Source: Pseudomonadota bacterium (GTDB lineage: Bacteria; Pseudomonadota; Alphaproteobacteria; Rhizobiales; Rhizobiaceae). Taken from it: a stretch of DNA of 6,906 nucleotides. The notes beneath the pieces are model-generated. The model saw only the letters and a program-made list of their open reading frames with translations. It ran no database searches and was not told where the DNA came from. Made by a program: the position numbers and the translations under genes. Numbering within the stretch: the stretch's first letter is position 1; every line of letters begins with the position of its first letter. The stretch covers positions 1 to 6,906 of the forward strand of contig JAEZHO010000360.1 in NCBI GenBank assembly GCA_023416545.1, given 5' to 3'. Positions 1-5,686 of this stretch are shown here, piece after piece.

Positions 1-519
1 ATGCGGATGGAACATCTCCAGCGGATACTCATCTTCGGCAATGGTGGTACGGGCAAGACATGGTTAGCGCGAGAGATCAGCGACATCCTCAGTCGCCCCG
101 CCATCCATCTGGACGACATCCGCTGGATACCTGGCCAATACGGCATCGCGCGAGATAATGAACTAGTTTTCAGTGAAGTCCTCGAAGCCGGAAAGGCTGA
201 GAGCTGGCTCATGGAGGGCGTATATGGCTGGCTCGCCAACGCTGTTCTTCATAGGGCCACAAGTTTGATCTGGATCGATTTGCCCGAAGAGGACTGCGTA
301 GCCAATATCACGGCTAGGGGCATCCAAGGGGGAGGCAGTGAGGAAAATTTCCGAGAACTGATCGACTGGGTGCGCGAGTATCACTGGCGCAAAAACTCTT
401 CCACCAGCTATGCGTCGCATAAAAAGATGTTTGATGCCTACGGAGGAACCAAGGCGCTTCTGAAGAGCCGTTCGGAGGTGATCGGATATGTCGAAGCCAT
501 CCGGGCAATGGCGTCATAG
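1..519 (+). CDS. P-loop NTPase, adenylate kinase-like ('topology modulation'/FlaR-like family)
   Basis: A 172-residue cytoplasmic protein with a clear Walker A motif near its N-terminus (GNGGTGKT, residues 13-20, with K19 and T20 as the expected phosphate-binding residues). A second hydrophobic strand ending in an acid (SLIWIDLPEE, about residues 87-96) fits the core of a small nucleotide kinase. The segment AIHLDDIRWIPG (about 34-45) matches the 'H-x-D-x-x-x-W-x-P' pattern typical of small kinases annotated as DNA topology modulation protein FlaR. The W-x-R-E-Y-H-W-R stretch (about 123-130) resembles their lid region. The actual substrate is unknown; the family name is historical. The first ATG is at base 1 of the window, so a longer N-terminus cannot be excluded, although the P-loop already sits at the usual distance from the start; a second ATG lies at base 7. 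It is followed on the same strand by a GrpB-family gene about 95 bases downstream. It appears less GC-rich than the genes after 2200, suggesting accessory origin. Confidence 0.8.
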   Translation: MRMEHLQRILIFGNGGTGKTWLAREISDILSRPAIHLDDIRWIPGQYGIARDNELVFSEVLEAGKAESWLMEGVYGWLANAVLHRATSLIWIDLPEEDCVANITARGIQGGGSEENFRELIDWVREYHWRKNSSTSYASHKKMFDAYGGTKALLKSRSEVIGYVEAIRAMAS

Positions 520-613
520 GGCCGACTGCCGCCTTGTCTACAAAGCGCCAAGAGGAGACATTCGAGCAGTGGATAGGCTAACGTTGTCTGTCCCCATGAT
601 CACGGATGCGCTG

Positions 614-1123
614 ATGCCGACCTTGGTTGAAATTGTTCCCTACGACCCGAAATGGCCAGATGACTTTTTGGCGAGCGAAGCCCTTTTGAGAGACGTGCTC
701 GGAGGATGCGTTGGGGCAGTCGAGCACATCGGCAGCACCGCAGTACCAGGATTGGCCGCAAAGCCGATAATTGACGTGGATGTCGTATCGGGCATCGGAG
801 ACATTCCCAATGCGAGCGCGGCTCTCATCGACGCTGGCTTCGAGCCTCGTGGCAATCGGTATGACGATGATGTTTGGGCCTTTCTTTTGAAACGCCTTTC
901 ACCCCAGATAAGGGTCTACCTTTGCCCGCCCTCCAACCAGACGCATGAGAGGCGGATGCTTTTCCGAAACTACCTCCGCCAACATGACGACAGGGCCTTG
1001 GCATACTCCACCCTGAAACGCCACCTTGCGGAGCAGTTTCCGTATGATGGTGATCGCTATACCTCGGAGAAAAGTGCTTTCATTTCCGCGATAGTCTGCG
1101 CGGCACAGAAGGACATGGGATGA
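614..1123 (+). CDS. GrpB family protein (UPF0157, nucleotidyltransferase fold)
   Basis: A 169-residue protein with the hallmark N-terminal sequence of the GrpB/UPF0157 family: VEIVPYDPKWP (residues 5-15), then EHIGSTAVPGL (37-47) and AKPIIDVDV (49-57). The HIGST and D54/D56 residues are where the nucleotidyltransferase fold would place its active site. The C-terminal family block is also present: LFRNYLRQHDD (about 116-126) followed by Y149, K153, F156 and I157. Biochemical function is not established for most members; GrpB of some bacteria is described as dephospho-CoA kinase-associated, and others are called glutamate-rich protein GrpB. The start is uncertain. I chose ATG 614 because family members begin a few residues before VEIVPYDP. 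An in-frame ATG lies at 596, and an in-frame GTG at 569 has the best ribosome binding site (AGAGGAG, 551-557). It follows the P-loop gene on the same strand and the two may be co-transcribed. Confidence 0.88.
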   Translation: MPTLVEIVPYDPKWPDDFLASEALLRDVLGGCVGAVEHIGSTAVPGLAAKPIIDVDVVSGIGDIPNASAALIDAGFEPRGNRYDDDVWAFLLKRLSPQIRVYLCPPSNQTHERRMLFRNYLRQHDDRALAYSTLKRHLAEQFPYDGDRYTSEKSAFISAIVCAAQKDMG

Positions 1124-1231
1124 CCGGTATGGGCCGCAAGCGGAAGTGATTCCCGCTTTGCGCCAAAATCGACACCAGCCGGTAGCTCTGACGCCGCCAG
1201 AATGAGTGGCAGCTCCAATGCGAAGACCGCC
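1124..1231. other. Intergenic stretch before the first repeat copy
   Basis: Together with the following repeat and tandem array this makes about 360 bases without a credible gene. The first 108 bases hold no strong hairpin, promoter or reading frame that I can support; the frames open across it are made of repeat sequence further on and resemble no protein family. Confidence 0.5.
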
Positions 1232-1404
1232 TCCCGCCCCTTCCATCGCGCCATCATCCCCGCCCCTCATCCGCCTGCCGGCACCTTCTCCCCGCTTGCG
1301 GGGAGAAGGACCCTCGCCGCAACCCTTCCGCCTCGGCGCAACGTTCCGTCGCCCGCGTCCCCTCTCCCCGCCTGGGGGGATAGGGCTAGGGTGAGGGGCA
1401 AGCT
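1232..1404. repeat. Rhizobial intergenic palindromic element (RIME-like), copy 1
   Basis: This copy aligns without gaps to 1937-2109 (offset 705); by hand I count about 13 differences over 172 columns, eight of them clustered in a short central stretch at 1327-1337. It contains two inverted repeats. The first is a perfect 12-base stem (CCTTCTCCCCGC at 1284-1295 and its complement at 1298-1309, TT loop). The second is an imperfect 12-base stem (1360-1371 and 1374-1385, CT between arms, two mismatches). The two-palindrome layout and the sequence style resemble Rhizobium-specific intergenic mosaic elements (RIME), which are known as dispersed non-coding repeats in this group; the exact family name is inference. 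Lying downstream of both the GrpB-like gene (plus) and the DUF559 gene (minus), the stems could act as transcription terminators or mRNA 3' stabilisers. Confidence 0.85.
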
Positions 1405-1442
1405 TTGGGTGAGGGGCAAGCTTTGGGGTGAGGCGCAAGCTT
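1391..1442. repeat. Short tandem array, three units of 18-19 bases, after repeat copy 1
   Basis: Three successive units start at 1391, 1409 and 1428, each beginning GTGAGG and running to CAAGCTT (GTGAGGGGCAAGCTTTGG in the first). The first two units are nearly identical; the third has GTGAGGCG in place of GTGAGGGG. The first unit overlaps the end of the larger repeat, so the array looks like a local amplification of its terminal sequence. No coding role is seen. Confidence 0.8.
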
Positions 1443-1485
1443 CAAGATGAAGGTCATGTCCAAACCGACTCCACAGCATCTGGCT

Positions 1486-1911
1486 TCACCCCCAAGCGTC
1501 CCCGCTCTCCTGCGGCCCGAGCGCCGCAAGAAACCTCAGATCGCGAGCCTCCACCGGCTCCACCAGCCGTCCCTCGAGGATCGCCACCAGCGTCTCCAGC
1601 ACCGGCGTCATCTCCCGCAGCACGTCGACGTTCCAGAACCGGACGACGGACCAGCCGGACTCGTTCATGAACCGGTCGCGTCTGCGGTCGTGCTCGCTTC
1701 CGGCGTGCTGGCTGCCGTCCACCTCCACCACGAGCCTTTTCTCGCGACAGGCAAAGTCGGCGAAATAAGGACCGATCGGAAACTGCCGGACGAACTTGAA
1801 GCCATTCAGCCGCCGCCCGCGAAGCTCGCCCCAGAGCCTTGCCTCCGCATCATTGTCCGACTGGCGCAACCGACGCGCCTTCTGCGTTTTCGGCTTGCTC
1901 GCACCTCTCAT
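1486..1911 (-). CDS. DUF559 domain-containing protein (PD-(D/E)XK endonuclease-like)
   Basis: A 141-residue protein matching the DUF559 pattern, a small restriction-endonuclease-like domain related to very-short-patch repair (Vsr) nucleases. Visible in order: an N-terminal helix region ARLWGELRGRRLNGFKF (residues 24-40); the core FVRQFPIGPYFADFACREKRLV (40-61); then VVEVDGSQH (61-69). D52, E63 and D65 are the probable metal-binding residues of a D-xn-ExD site. Next come the basic segment DRRRDRF (75-81) and GWSVVRFWNVDVL (86-98), the usual last strand and helix. No signal peptide or membrane segment is seen. The ATG at 1911 is preceded by a good Shine-Dalgarno (GAGGAGAGGGGG, just upstream on the minus strand). 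Family members are common in rhizobia as stand-alone genes of unknown biological role; nuclease activity is inferred from fold. The gene sits between two direct copies of a palindromic repeat, with its RBS just outside the right copy. Confidence 0.9.
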   Translation of the reverse strand: MRGASKPKTQKARRLRQSDNDAEARLWGELRGRRLNGFKFVRQFPIGPYFADFACREKRLVVEVDGSQHAGSEHDRRRDRFMNESGWSVVRFWNVDVLREMTPVLETLVAILEGRLVEPVEARDLRFLAALGPQESGDAWG

Positions 1912-1936
1912 CCCGGCCCCCTCTCCTCATCCCGTG

Positions 1937-2109
1937 TCCCGCCCCTTCTATCGCGCCATCATCCCCGCCCCCCATCCGCCTGCCGGCACCTTCTCCCCGC
2001 TTGCGGGGAGAAGGACCCTCGCCGCAACCCTCCCACTAACCAGCAACGTTCCGTCGCCCGCGTCCCCTCTCCCTGCCTGCGGGGAGAGGGCTAGGGTGAG
2101 GGGCAAGCA
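1937..2109. repeat. Rhizobial intergenic palindromic element (RIME-like), copy 2
   Basis: Direct-orientation partner of 1232-1404. It has the same two stem-loops: a perfect 12-base stem (1989-2000 and 2003-2014, TT loop) and a second stem (2065-2076 and 2079-2090, CT between arms) with only one mismatch, so this copy is better preserved at the second palindrome than copy 1. It lies immediately upstream of the DUF559 gene (minus strand) and downstream of fhs (minus strand), so a stem-loop here could end or attenuate transcription from fhs before it reaches the DUF559 gene. Confidence 0.85.
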
Positions 2110-2145
2110 TTAGGTGAGGGCACGCTTTTGGGGTGAGGGGCAGCC
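2096..2145. repeat. Degenerate short tandem array after repeat copy 2
   Basis: Three GTGAGGG-initiated units start at 2096, 2114 and 2133, giving the same 18-19 base period as the array after copy 1 but with more divergence (GCAAGCATTA, GCACGCTTTTGG and GCAGCC follow the GTGAGGG cores). The remaining bases to the fhs stop codon (about 2146-2210) hold nothing I recognise; no U-tract terminator is evident there. Confidence 0.6.
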
Positions 2146-2210
2146 TCAAAGCGAAGCACCCCAAGCTCCCGCCCCCTTGAATCACCACGTGAACTCCCTG
2201 AATCGCCGTC

Positions 2211-3881
2211 TCAGAACAGTCCCTCTATGTGCCCGTCAGGATTGAGGAAAATGCGTTCGGCGGCGGGGGAGCGCGGCAGGCCGGGCATGGTCATGATCTC
2301 GCCGGTGATGGCGACGACATAGCCGGCCCCGGCGGCAAGCCTCACCTCGCGGACGGGCACGACATGGCCTTCCGGCGCGCCGCGCAGGTTGGGATCGGTG
2401 GAGAAGGAATATTGCGTCTTCGCCATGCAGACGGGCAGATCGCCGTAGCCCGCCTCCTCCCAGGCCTTCAGCTGGTCGCGCACCGCCTTGTCGGCGGTCA
2501 CCTCGCCGGCATGGTAGATCTTCGCGGCCACCGTCTCGATCTTCTCCATCAGCGGCATGTCGTCCGGGTAGAGCGGCCGGAAATCCGCCTGGCCGCTGTC
2601 GGCAAGCTCCGCGACCCGCTCCGAAAGCTCCTCGATCCCGGCCGACCCTTCCGCCCAGTGGCGGCAGACGATGGCGTCCACCCCGTGCCGGCCGGCATAA
2701 TCCTGGAGTGCTGCGATCTCAGCTTCGGTGTCGGAGGTGAAATGGTTGATCGCCACCACGACCGGCACGCCGAAGCGCCGCACATTGGCGATGTGGCGGC
2801 CGAGATTGGCGCAGCCACGGGTCAGCGCGGCGACGTCCTCGGCGCCGAGATCCTCCTTCTTCACGCCGCCGTTCATCTTCAGCGCCCGCACGGTGGCGAC
2901 GATCACCGCCGCGTCGGGCGCAAGCCCCGCCTTGCGGCACTTGATGTCGAAGAACTTCTCCGCGCCGAGATCGGCGCCGAAGCCCGCTTCGGTCACCACA
3001 TAGTCGGCGAGCTTCAGCGCCGTCCTCGTGGCGATCACCGAATTGCAGCCATGGGCGATGTTGGCGAAGGGCCCGCCATGCACGAAGGCAGGGTTGTTCT
3101 CCAGCGTCTGCACCAGGTTCGGCTGCATGGCGTCCTTGAGCAGCACGGCCATGGCGCCGTCGGCCTTCAGGTCGCGGGCGAAGACCGGCGTCTTGTCGCG
3201 GCGGTAGCCGATGATGATCGATCCGAGCCGGCGTTCAAGGTCGGCGAAATCCTCCGCCAGGCAGAGGATCGCCATCACCTCGGAGGCGACCGTGATGTCG
3301 AAGCCGCATTCACGCGGGAAGCCGTTCGTAACGCCGCCAAGCGCGCCCACCATCTGGCGCAGCGACCGGTCGTTCATGTCCATCGCCCGCCGCCAGGTGA
3401 TGCGCCGCACGTCGATGTCCAGCCCGTTTCCCCAGTAGACGTGGTTGTCGATCATCGCCGCCAGCAGGTTGTGCGCCGAGGTGATCGCATGGAAGTCGCC
3501 GGTGAAGTGGAGGTTGATGTCCTCCATGGGGATCACCTGTGCATAGCCTCCGCCGGCCGCGCCCCCCTTCATCCCGAAGGAAGGGCCGAGCGACGGCTCG
3601 CGGACGCAGACGACCGCGCGACGGCCGATCCGGTTCAGCCCGTCGACGAGGCCGACCGTGGTCGTCGTCTTGCCCTCCCCCGCCGGTGTCGGGTTGATCG
3701 CGGTCACGAGGATCAGCCGGCCGTCCGGCCTGTCGGCCAGCGACTGGATGAAGCCCGCGGAAACCTTCGCCTTGTCGTGGCCGTAGGGGGCCAGGTGCTC
3801 GGGCGCTATGCCGAGCGCCGCGCCGATCTCCATGATCGGCTTCTTGCGCGCCACCCGCGCGATCTCGATGTCAGATTGCAT
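2211..3881 (-). CDS. fhs: Formate--tetrahydrofolate ligase
   Basis: This 556-residue cytoplasmic enzyme joins formate to tetrahydrofolate using ATP, giving 10-formyl-THF for purine synthesis, initiator tRNA formylation and one-carbon (formate) assimilation. Family signatures are all visible: SDIEIARVARKKPIMEIG at the N-terminus; the P-loop PTPAGEGKTTTT (residues 64-75); REPSLGPSFGMKGGAAGGG (94-112) continuing into AQVIPMEDINLHFTGDFHA; HGGPFANIAHGCNS; and VTEAGFGADLGAEKFFDIKCR. The C-terminus ends in HIEGLF. Length agrees with the usual ~555-560 residues, so the gene looks intact. I chose ATG 3881 because homologues begin just before SDIEIA. In-frame ATG 3923 and GTG 3929 would add 14-16 residues, and no start has a strong ribosome binding site (a GGAG lies 15 bases before 3881). 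It is transcribed divergently from the neighbouring hydrolase gene, and no other folate gene (folD, purU) is in the window. Confidence 0.97.
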   Translation of the reverse strand: MQSDIEIARVARKKPIMEIGAALGIAPEHLAPYGHDKAKVSAGFIQSLADRPDGRLILVTAINPTPAGEGKTTTTVGLVDGLNRIGRRAVVCVREPSLGPSFGMKGGAAGGGYAQVIPMEDINLHFTGDFHAITSAHNLLAAMIDNHVYWGNGLDIDVRRITWRRAMDMNDRSLRQMVGALGGVTNGFPRECGFDITVASEVMAILCLAEDFADLERRLGSIIIGYRRDKTPVFARDLKADGAMAVLLKDAMQPNLVQTLENNPAFVHGGPFANIAHGCNSVIATRTALKLADYVVTEAGFGADLGAEKFFDIKCRKAGLAPDAAVIVATVRALKMNGGVKKEDLGAEDVAALTRGCANLGRHIANVRRFGVPVVVAINHFTSDTEAEIAALQDYAGRHGVDAIVCRHWAEGSAGIEELSERVAELADSGQADFRPLYPDDMPLMEKIETVAAKIYHAGEVTADKAVRDQLKAWEEAGYGDLPVCMAKTQYSFSTDPNLRGAPEGHVVPVREVRLAAGAGYVVAITGEIMTMPGLPRSPAAERIFLNPDGHIEGLF

Positions 3882-4069
3882 TGCCAATGTCCGGATCTCC
3901 GTCACGTTCCTTGCCGCCGACATGGCCACAGAGCCGCGACGCTTTCAAGCGGCCATAAAGGTTGCATCGCAATCATCATTTCTACTTTATGGTGTATTTT
4001 CTTCTTGATCTTTATTCCCGGATGCGACTAGTCTGCCATTGCGGCCTCAAGCGAAATCGAGGGGGATCG
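3882..4069. promoter_or_regulatory. Divergent promoter region between fhs and the hydrolase gene
   Basis: This is the only divergent gap in the window, and its middle (about 3955-4020) is noticeably AT-richer than its surroundings, as expected for promoters in a GC-rich genome. On the plus strand a weak candidate is TTGCAT (3962-3967), a 17-base spacer, then CTTTAT (3985-3990); matches to the sigma-70 consensus are only partial. Small inverted repeats occur at 3940-3951 (CGCTT/AAGCG) and 3962-3972 (TTGC/GCAA). No operator or riboswitch is recognised. If fhs starts at 3923 or 3929 the gap is shorter. Confidence 0.4.
4059..4065 (+). promoter_or_regulatory. Ribosome binding site deciding the hydrolase start
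   Basis: GAGGGGG lies four bases before ATG 4070. The reading frame is open further upstream to 3962, but that extension (MHRNHHFYFMVYFLLD...) lies in the AT-rich promoter region and has no ribosome binding site, so 4070 is preferred. Confidence 0.7.
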
Positions 4070-5620
4070 ATGAACATCATCGTATGCTGCGACGGCACCT
4101 GGAATACACCCGATGCGATGGAAGACGGGCTTCCGAGCCCCACCAACGTCGTCAAGCTCTACAATGCGCTGGCCCCTGTCGATGCCGACGGGCAGCCGCA
4201 GACATTCTACTACCATCCGGGCGTCGGCACGGATGGCACCCGGCTCAACCGCGCGCTCGGCGGCAGCACCGGCAAGGGCCTCGACCTCAACATCATGAGC
4301 GCCTACCACTGGCTGGCCCGCACCTACCGGGAGGGCGACCGGATCTGGCTCTTCGGCTTCAGCCGCGGCGCATACACGGTTCGAAGCCTCGGCGGCATGA
4401 TCTCCATGTGCGGCCTTCTCGACCTCGAAAGGTTCAAGGGCAAGCCCGGCGAGACCTGGGACATGGTCGAGACGATCTTCGACGCCTACCGGGAAGAAAA
4501 GCCGGACCGCATCCAGGCGACGGCCGAGCATCCCTTCCACAATGCCGAGGCCGGCAAGCAACCCGGCGGCCGCACGCCCATCCACTTCATCGGCGTCTGG
4601 GATACGGTCGGCGCGCTCGGAATCCCCGATGACATGGCGCTGCTCAACCTGCTCGACAACCCGGAGAACCACCGGTTCCACAATACGACCCTCGGCCCGA
4701 TCGTCCGTCATGCGCGCCACGCCGTCGCGCTGGACGAGATCCGGCAGAGCTTCCTGCCGACGCTCTCGACCGAGCCCAAGGGCTGGAAGGGCACGTTGAA
4801 GCAGGTCTGGTTTCCCGGCGTCCATGGCGATGTCGGCGGCGGCTACGGCCAGGCCGGGCTCTCCGACGGCGCGCTCTACTGGATGATGCAGGAGGCGGAG
4901 GCCGAGGGGCTCTACTTCAACTCCGGCGCCATCAACCAGCTGAAGCCCGATCCGCGCGGACTGCTGCACGATTCGGTCACGGGGTTTTTCAAGGCGCTGA
5001 AGACAAGGCCCCGCGCAACCCCGCTCGTCACCGGCGAGCCGGCGCATGATGTCCATGCGTCCGCGGCGGACCGGCACGGAAATCCGCCTCTCTTGCAGGG
5101 GCGCTACTGGCCCCGCACCCTGCTGCCGGCCACGGTCGACATCTTCGCCCGCCAGCACTGGAACAATACCGGCATCTACCTGGAAAAAGGCACCGAGTAC
5201 CGGTTGCAGGCGACCGGGGAATGGATGGACGGCACCTCCATCAAATGCGGTCCGGGCGGCACCAAGGACGGAAAGATGCAGGCGGCCGAGGTCGCCCACA
5301 TCGCTTCCTCCGTCTGGGGCGGCCTTGAAACCGCCTGGAAGAAGATAACCGGCAACAAGCAGGTCGATTTCTGGTGGACCCGGCGCGAGGAAGACATGGA
5401 ATGGTTCTGCCTCGTCGGCCTCGTCGCCAACGACGTGCCGCCACCCCGCACGGACGAAGACCAGAAGATCGACCGCCTGCCGCACGAGGTCTTCAAGATC
5501 GGCACCGGGATAACCTTCACGCCCAAGGGCTCCGGCTATCTCTATTGCTACGCCAACGACGTCTGGCACGCCTACGAGAACAACCGCGGCTCCGTCCAGC
5601 TTTCGGTCCGCAAGGCCTGA
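4070..5620 (+). CDS. DUF2235 (Tle1-like) alpha/beta hydrolase with C-terminal LecA-like domain
   Basis: A 516-residue protein. Residues 1 to ~310 match DUF2235, the catalytic domain of type VI secretion phospholipase effectors of the Tle1 group. The N-terminal strand is IIVCCDGTWN (3-12), and the nucleophile elbow is GFSRGAY (96-102) with S98 as the likely nucleophile. GVWDTVGALG (175-184) supplies probable acid D178, and VWFPGVHGDVGGGY (246-259) supplies probable H252, all in the family's usual order. From ~365 the sequence resembles the Pseudomonas galactophilic lectin LecA (PA-IL): TGIYLEKGTEYRLQATGEW (367-385), SIKCGPGG (390-397), FCLVGLV (446-452), and YANDV...YENNRGSVQLSV (494-513). D497, N504 and N505 keep the D-x6-N-N calcium-ligand spacing of LecA. 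The tail carries an insertion of about 45 residues (400-445). No signal peptide or membrane segment is seen. Many DUF2235 proteins are not secreted effectors, and no T6SS, VgrG, PAAR or immunity gene lies nearby, so lipase activity and export are inference. Confidence 0.9.
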   Translation: MNIIVCCDGTWNTPDAMEDGLPSPTNVVKLYNALAPVDADGQPQTFYYHPGVGTDGTRLNRALGGSTGKGLDLNIMSAYHWLARTYREGDRIWLFGFSRGAYTVRSLGGMISMCGLLDLERFKGKPGETWDMVETIFDAYREEKPDRIQATAEHPFHNAEAGKQPGGRTPIHFIGVWDTVGALGIPDDMALLNLLDNPENHRFHNTTLGPIVRHARHAVALDEIRQSFLPTLSTEPKGWKGTLKQVWFPGVHGDVGGGYGQAGLSDGALYWMMQEAEAEGLYFNSGAINQLKPDPRGLLHDSVTGFFKALKTRPRATPLVTGEPAHDVHASAADRHGNPPLLQGRYWPRTLLPATVDIFARQHWNNTGIYLEKGTEYRLQATGEWMDGTSIKCGPGGTKDGKMQAAEVAHIASSVWGGLETAWKKITGNKQVDFWWTRREEDMEWFCLVGLVANDVPPPRTDEDQKIDRLPHEVFKIGTGITFTPKGSGYLYCYANDVWHAYENNRGSVQLSVRKA

Positions 5621-5632
5621 CGGGGCCGCAAA

Positions 5633-5669
5633 CGAAAAGGGGCGGTGCACGGTGCACCGCCCCTTTTCG
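5633..5669. terminator. Bidirectional intrinsic terminator between convergent genes
   Basis: Two 18-base arms (5633-5650 and 5652-5669) are exact reverse complements around a single central base. The core is a GC-rich GGGGCGGTG stem flanked by AAAA on the left and TTTT on the right, so the transcript from either strand ends its hairpin in a U-run. The centre (GTGCAC-G-GTGCAC) would open into the loop. It begins 12 bases after the hydrolase stop and ends 17 bases before the receptor stop, exactly where a shared terminator belongs. Confidence 0.9.
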
Positions 5670-5686
5670 GCTCGCTTGCGGAATGC

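Noticed and set aside
488..613. N-terminal extension of the GrpB-like protein from ATG 488
   Set aside because: It overlaps the end of the P-loop gene, has no family similarity, and homologues start just before VEIVPYDP; starts at 569, 596 or 614 are better.
899..1438. A 179-codon minus-strand frame over the first repeat
   Set aside because: It translates the palindromic repeat and tandem array (LAPHPKLAPHP, GGERGRG) and then runs antisense to the GrpB-like gene; this is low-complexity, non-coding sequence.
1447..2094. A 215-codon plus-strand frame over the DUF559 gene and the second repeat
   Set aside because: It is a Pro/Arg/His-rich shadow, and its C-terminal part is translated repeat sequence.
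1232..2109. Insertion sequence or transposon ends
   Set aside because: The repeats are in direct rather than inverted orientation, no transposase is encoded between them, and I see no target-site duplication.
1232..2145. CRISPR-like array
   Set aside because: There are only two long copies 705 bases apart with a gene between, and the tandem units abut without spacers; no cas genes are present.
2229..4031. A 600-codon open frame on the plus strand
   Set aside because: It lies antisense to fhs, whose protein is unmistakable. The sequence is rich in His, Arg, Asp and Val as expected from the complement of a GC-rich gene, and it shows no family motif.
4028..5650. A 540-codon open frame on the minus strand
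   Set aside because: It is antisense to the DUF2235 hydrolase, starts inside the terminator hairpin and has shadow-type composition.
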